Positions 42,801-47,930 of a DNA stretch of 64,000 nt are shown in pieces. The stretch comes from Icerya purchasi (taxonomy: Eukaryota; Arthropoda; Insecta; Hemiptera; Monophlebidae). Under the pieces are notes generated by a model. That model saw nothing but the letters and a program-made list of their open reading frames with translations, searched no databases and had not been told where the DNA came from. The position numbers and the translations under genes are program-made. Positions within the stretch are counted from its first letter, which is position 1. Each line of letters begins with the position of its first letter. The DNA lies in contig CM077115.1 in the NCBI GenBank assembly GCA_039619475.1, forward strand, positions 59,836,864 through 59,900,863. The letters run 5' to 3'.

Positions 42801-45080
42801 ATCTACAATCAATCCGAAACATAGGCTTTATGTCGTATACTTACATTACTTGTAAAAGCGACATCTACCGACGGAACACGACTGTGTAATATAAATAATT
42901 GCAAGGGGAGTCTATCAGATTGAATAATTAAGGATGTAGATAGACTTAAAGGACCACAAGATATTAATTTTGAAACTTTATATTGCCTCATACGACATAT
43001 ACGATTAGAATTGTTATATCAAAGAAAAGTAGACATAGATTAAAATAACTCAAAAAGACAGCCTTCTGATAGATACGAATTTAAAAATGAAATTCGCTTA
43101 ATGCAATAAATACAGTTCGGAATAAAAAATATTAAACATAATTTTTATAACACTTACACTGGCTGGATGGAAACGTTCATGTTAAGAACAAAAATCGTAA
43201 TTAACTTTTATAAAACACTTACAAACAATAGCTCTGTATTAATATTTATTTTTGAAAATAATTTCAGACAATATTCGACCCGATGTATATATCAGTGTAC
43301 AATCTGTTTTATACTGCATTACCAATATTAGCAGTCGGCGTACTAGATCAAGACGTAAACGATAAGAATAGTTTGCTTTATCCACGTTTATACACTCCCG
43401 GACTAGTTAATATGTTTTTTAATAAAGCTGAATTCCTTCGTTCGGCTCTAATGGGATTTTTCGCATCTGCCATTCTATTTCTTGTACCGTACGGTAAGTA
43501 TCTTGTAAAAAGTAATAAAACTCAAATAAAACTACCCGAACTTACCTTTACCCTGATAAATGAATGTTATATAAATTTCATATAAACTACAATGTGCGAT
43601 TTTTTGTTTCAGGTGTCAATATGTACGGTATAACGTCAAGAGGGCATGTGATGTCCGACTACACCGTGCTTAGTAATATAATAGCCGTTATTCTAGTTAT
43701 ATCCGTTACTATACAGGTTGGTGTAATAAATTATTATTTATTAATAAACTGTCGAAATCATAAACAGATTCCACGTGAAACTTGTACAATTTTTCAAATA
43801 ATTCATATAATGTACTGTTCTATATAACAACCATTAGAGTATAGAAATCAATCGAAATAACTTTTATGAAGCTTAAACGAATTCTTACATTTACACACGC
43901 CAATACACTTTTATAGAAAACTCAACTCTCCAAACCTCGCCAAGAGGATACCTCCCAGACACCTAGATGACAGTTTTCTATAATTCTTACAAATGAGTCT
44001 GTTTCTCAATTGACTTCGTAATTTTTTTAATTTACAATTTACGTAGCAATTTCTAATTTTCACTTTACTTCCATTACAACTTCTGTTACATAAAAACTTA
44101 ACATCTAATTGATAAAAAAATTTCATATTAACTCTGGCGTAAAAAATGATGTAACTGATTAGGTGTAACGTTTTTACGTAACGAAAGGGTTCCGTGAAAT
44201 ATATTATTGAAATTGGCGAATTGTGGTATAAAGCGACATAACAGACGGCAATTAGAAATTGTTACGCTGGTCGTAAATAAAAAAATGACGTACAACCAAC
44301 TCATCTATAACGATTATAGAATAGTAGTATCATGTGGGAGACCAGTGTTATCCTTGTGTCCAAATCCGAAGAATCAAATGTTATAATATGAACAATTCAT
44401 ATATGTGAGAATATACGTATATAAGCCAAATCACTACAGCTGACAGAATCACAATGCAACCAAACTTGAACTTTATTAAGTACGATTCAGCTTTTAGTTG
44501 TTCGCCAGAAACACGAAATTTCCCAAACTACATGTTAAACATCGGAAATTGCGGGAAAAAAAATGTAATCGTATTTTAAATGCTTCAAAACAGAAAGCAA
44601 GCTATTTTCGGGACATACATATGTTCAACGCGTGATAATAAAAATGCGGCCCTGTGAAAACAATTAATCTTTTTAATAGATTCAAATATTTAATCACAAT
44701 GACGAAAAAATATTTTCTCATATTTTTAACTTTATTTTTGAAAATAATATTACGACTGTTTAAATATTAGAATGCATAGTACTATTGAATAAGAAAATTT
44801 GTTGATTTATTTAATTTTATTTATATGTGTATGTATGTGTGATTATATGTAAAGATAAGTATATATATTAATGGCTACGCCATTTTTACGCCAGGGGGGT
44901 CATCAGGAAAAGTGTCTTGTCACGAAATTTGCCCCAAAAAAATGTTACAATTTTATGTAACGAAAAAATTTTGTCGAACGGCCTAACCAATGAAAAAATT
45001 TACTCTTCTCTAAGAATTATAGAACTAAGCCTGAGGGTGAAGGGAGCTTGCCTCCTTCTGAGTCCCGAAGGGCCGAGAGT

Positions 45081-45113
<33 letters not shown>

Positions 45114-47892
45114 GTATATATATGTATAAAGGAGAAAATCCGGAAATATTTGAATAGCTCAATAATTATTAACTTACTGCTGAAACTATCACGTCTGCGA
45201 AGCTAAACATTTACTTGCAGCTTAATGACAAAATACATGAAAAAATTAGTTTTCTAAAAAACTAATAATCGTGCTCCAGCCAAAAACAATTACACTAGAT
45301 AATAAACTTTTATATGAACATTACCCATATACCAAAGATATGAAATAAGAAATCTTTTTTGAGAATTCGAATTTTGAGGAGTAGAAGGGGTTAAAACTGT
45401 TTTCACAAAAATACAGAAAGTGTAATTTTGCAGAAGATTCCTTATATGGTCTATTAAGAGTGTGTAAATTTTTTTTTTTAATTTCTGAAATTTTAAGAAT
45501 CGAAAAGAGCTTCGCTCTGCTTTTGGTAGAAAATAATAATCACGCTACAGACGAAACCATTTACATCAGATAATTGAAATTCCATATGGACGTTACCAAC
45601 CTATCGAAAATGTGAAATAAGAAAGATTTCATAAAAATTCGAACTTTAAGGGGCGAGAATAGAAACTTTTTCCAAAAAAATAAAGTTTAATATCTTCGTA
45701 AAAAATATATTTATTGTATTACAAGTTTGCTTAAAGGATTCCTGTACCGAGAGTTTGAAACGGTATTAGCCGTTCGCTAAGTCTACACACTCAGGGATGC
45801 CTCCAACGACGAGGTTTTATCTCGTGGATTTTATTTATTTATATTTTTAGTAAATTATTTAGGATAGTGATTATTAATATGATATGGAAATATTTCGTTG
45901 AAATTAATAAAAACAATGTATTAAAAATAAACGTGACATCTATCTTTCGGTATGACCGCTGAAAAACACAATAATTAATTCCGAAAATAACGGTTACAAA
46001 GTTATACAAATCAATAAGGAATATAATACAAAACGCTACGTAGATCACTATTGTCGTGAATTATCCGGCGGGATCGGTAGGTTGGCGATACGGCGGCCGG
46101 TCGGCACGGAGAAATCGGACTCAAAGTCGGGTTATTTTTGTGAACGCTCGATGATTGTTTTCGACTTTTCTTTACTACGGTCGCGAATATCCGATAATTT
46201 ATACTTTTCTGAATGAAAACCACAGCTGTTTTCTTAAATTGATAGAAACGCGAAACTTCCGTGAAAACGAACAACTTCTTAACGCAGGTAGAAAAACGAC
46301 TCCTTACCTGAGCACAGGTAAAACGAAACTCAATGAACGGTCAAAGACAACTGATTTTCGTAAAAAATCCTTTTTCTGCCATTCTGAATTTCTCCCGTCT
46401 TTCCGCCGTGACCCGCTGGAGCTGACCGAATCAGGTAGATCCTTTTGGTTTTTGCTGGACAGTGATTGGCTACCCAACCGACAATAGTTCCAGGCACGCG
46501 CGCATTCGCACTCGCACCAATTATTTTTATGTTCTATTTGATTTTGTTTATATTATTTTATTTGACATTTTAATTGGTCCCATGTAATGAACACATTACG
46601 AGTTTCATCACATAGAGTTTTTAAGTTTTAGTCAACTATTCTGATCTGCTGTCTTGGACTCTGCTTAAAGTTTGTTTTAATTATATAATAGTGGTAGTAT
46701 ACTTAAAAGAAAGGAAAGCTGAATAGAGAAATAAAAATGTACGTAATATTCGGAGGGAGATGATCTTTAGACTATATAAAAAACGGAAAAATTGAAGCGA
46801 ACAAAGCCGCTGGAAACAGCCAATATGTGTGTGTGTGTGGACGGGTGTGGATATACCTATTAATGACAACGTTATTTGTCAGCCAAGGGTAGTATACGAA
46901 AAATCGTTACGAAATATGTAACTGAAGTTGTAATAGGAATTACTATAAAAATCATAATTTATTTTTTTTTAAATATCATAGTGTACTAAAATTTATTCTT
47001 CCATAATCCAGTAGGTGTTCCCATGGCGAAATCCAAAAAATCAAGTTTTATATACATAAATAATTGGTTTTTCGCTGCTCTCGAATTAGACGTTGTGAAA
47101 GTATGTAGAAATCGATTTGTCGAAGTCTTAACTTCTATAAAATCCTATTAAACTAACAATTCCGAAACAGAGAGAGACGAACAGTGTTCGTTTATAGATA
47201 AATTAAAAATAAAAATAAATACGTCTATGAACCGTGGGAAATAGCAATTTGAAAACAGTTAAAAGTATAATATCTTTGTTGTTTTGTAATAAATATAATT
47301 TACACGTTGATTTTAAATATTACGGCAATGAAAACAGGTACTGGTGTCGTCGAAGAATTATGTAGAGATATACCTTTAATAGTATTTCTAGCTAATGAAT
47401 TGTAATTTTTTGATCTTATTTCAAAGTTTGCGAATGTAGCTTTCATATTATATGCAAGTTCACGATAGATGCAAGGAAACTTTGGACAACGTTTATTACG
47501 TTGTAATGTGCCCATTACATAATTTAAAGATAGTAAGGTAAAGAGTAAGTCCCATATCGTAACATCAGACCAACTGACCGCCCATCAACGGATCACGTAT
47601 TACCACCGACAACAGTGATGCGTACAATTTTATTTTACATTTAAACAAATTTTTATTATCGTATCGTTGTCTTGTATACATAATTAATATTGTGTTTTTC
47701 AGCGGTCAACCGGTACCGCAAGATAGTTGTAGAGTCTCGTAAATATATTGCTAAAAATTTCAAACTCTTAATTTAAATAATAGTAGTAATAAATAACCAA
47801 ATAATATAAATTTTCAGTTTTTTAAATTCACGAGTTCAGTAGAATCTCATAGTTGGCATTCCTGGGGGAAAAAACACTTAATTAACGTTTCA

Positions 47893-47930
<38 letters not shown>

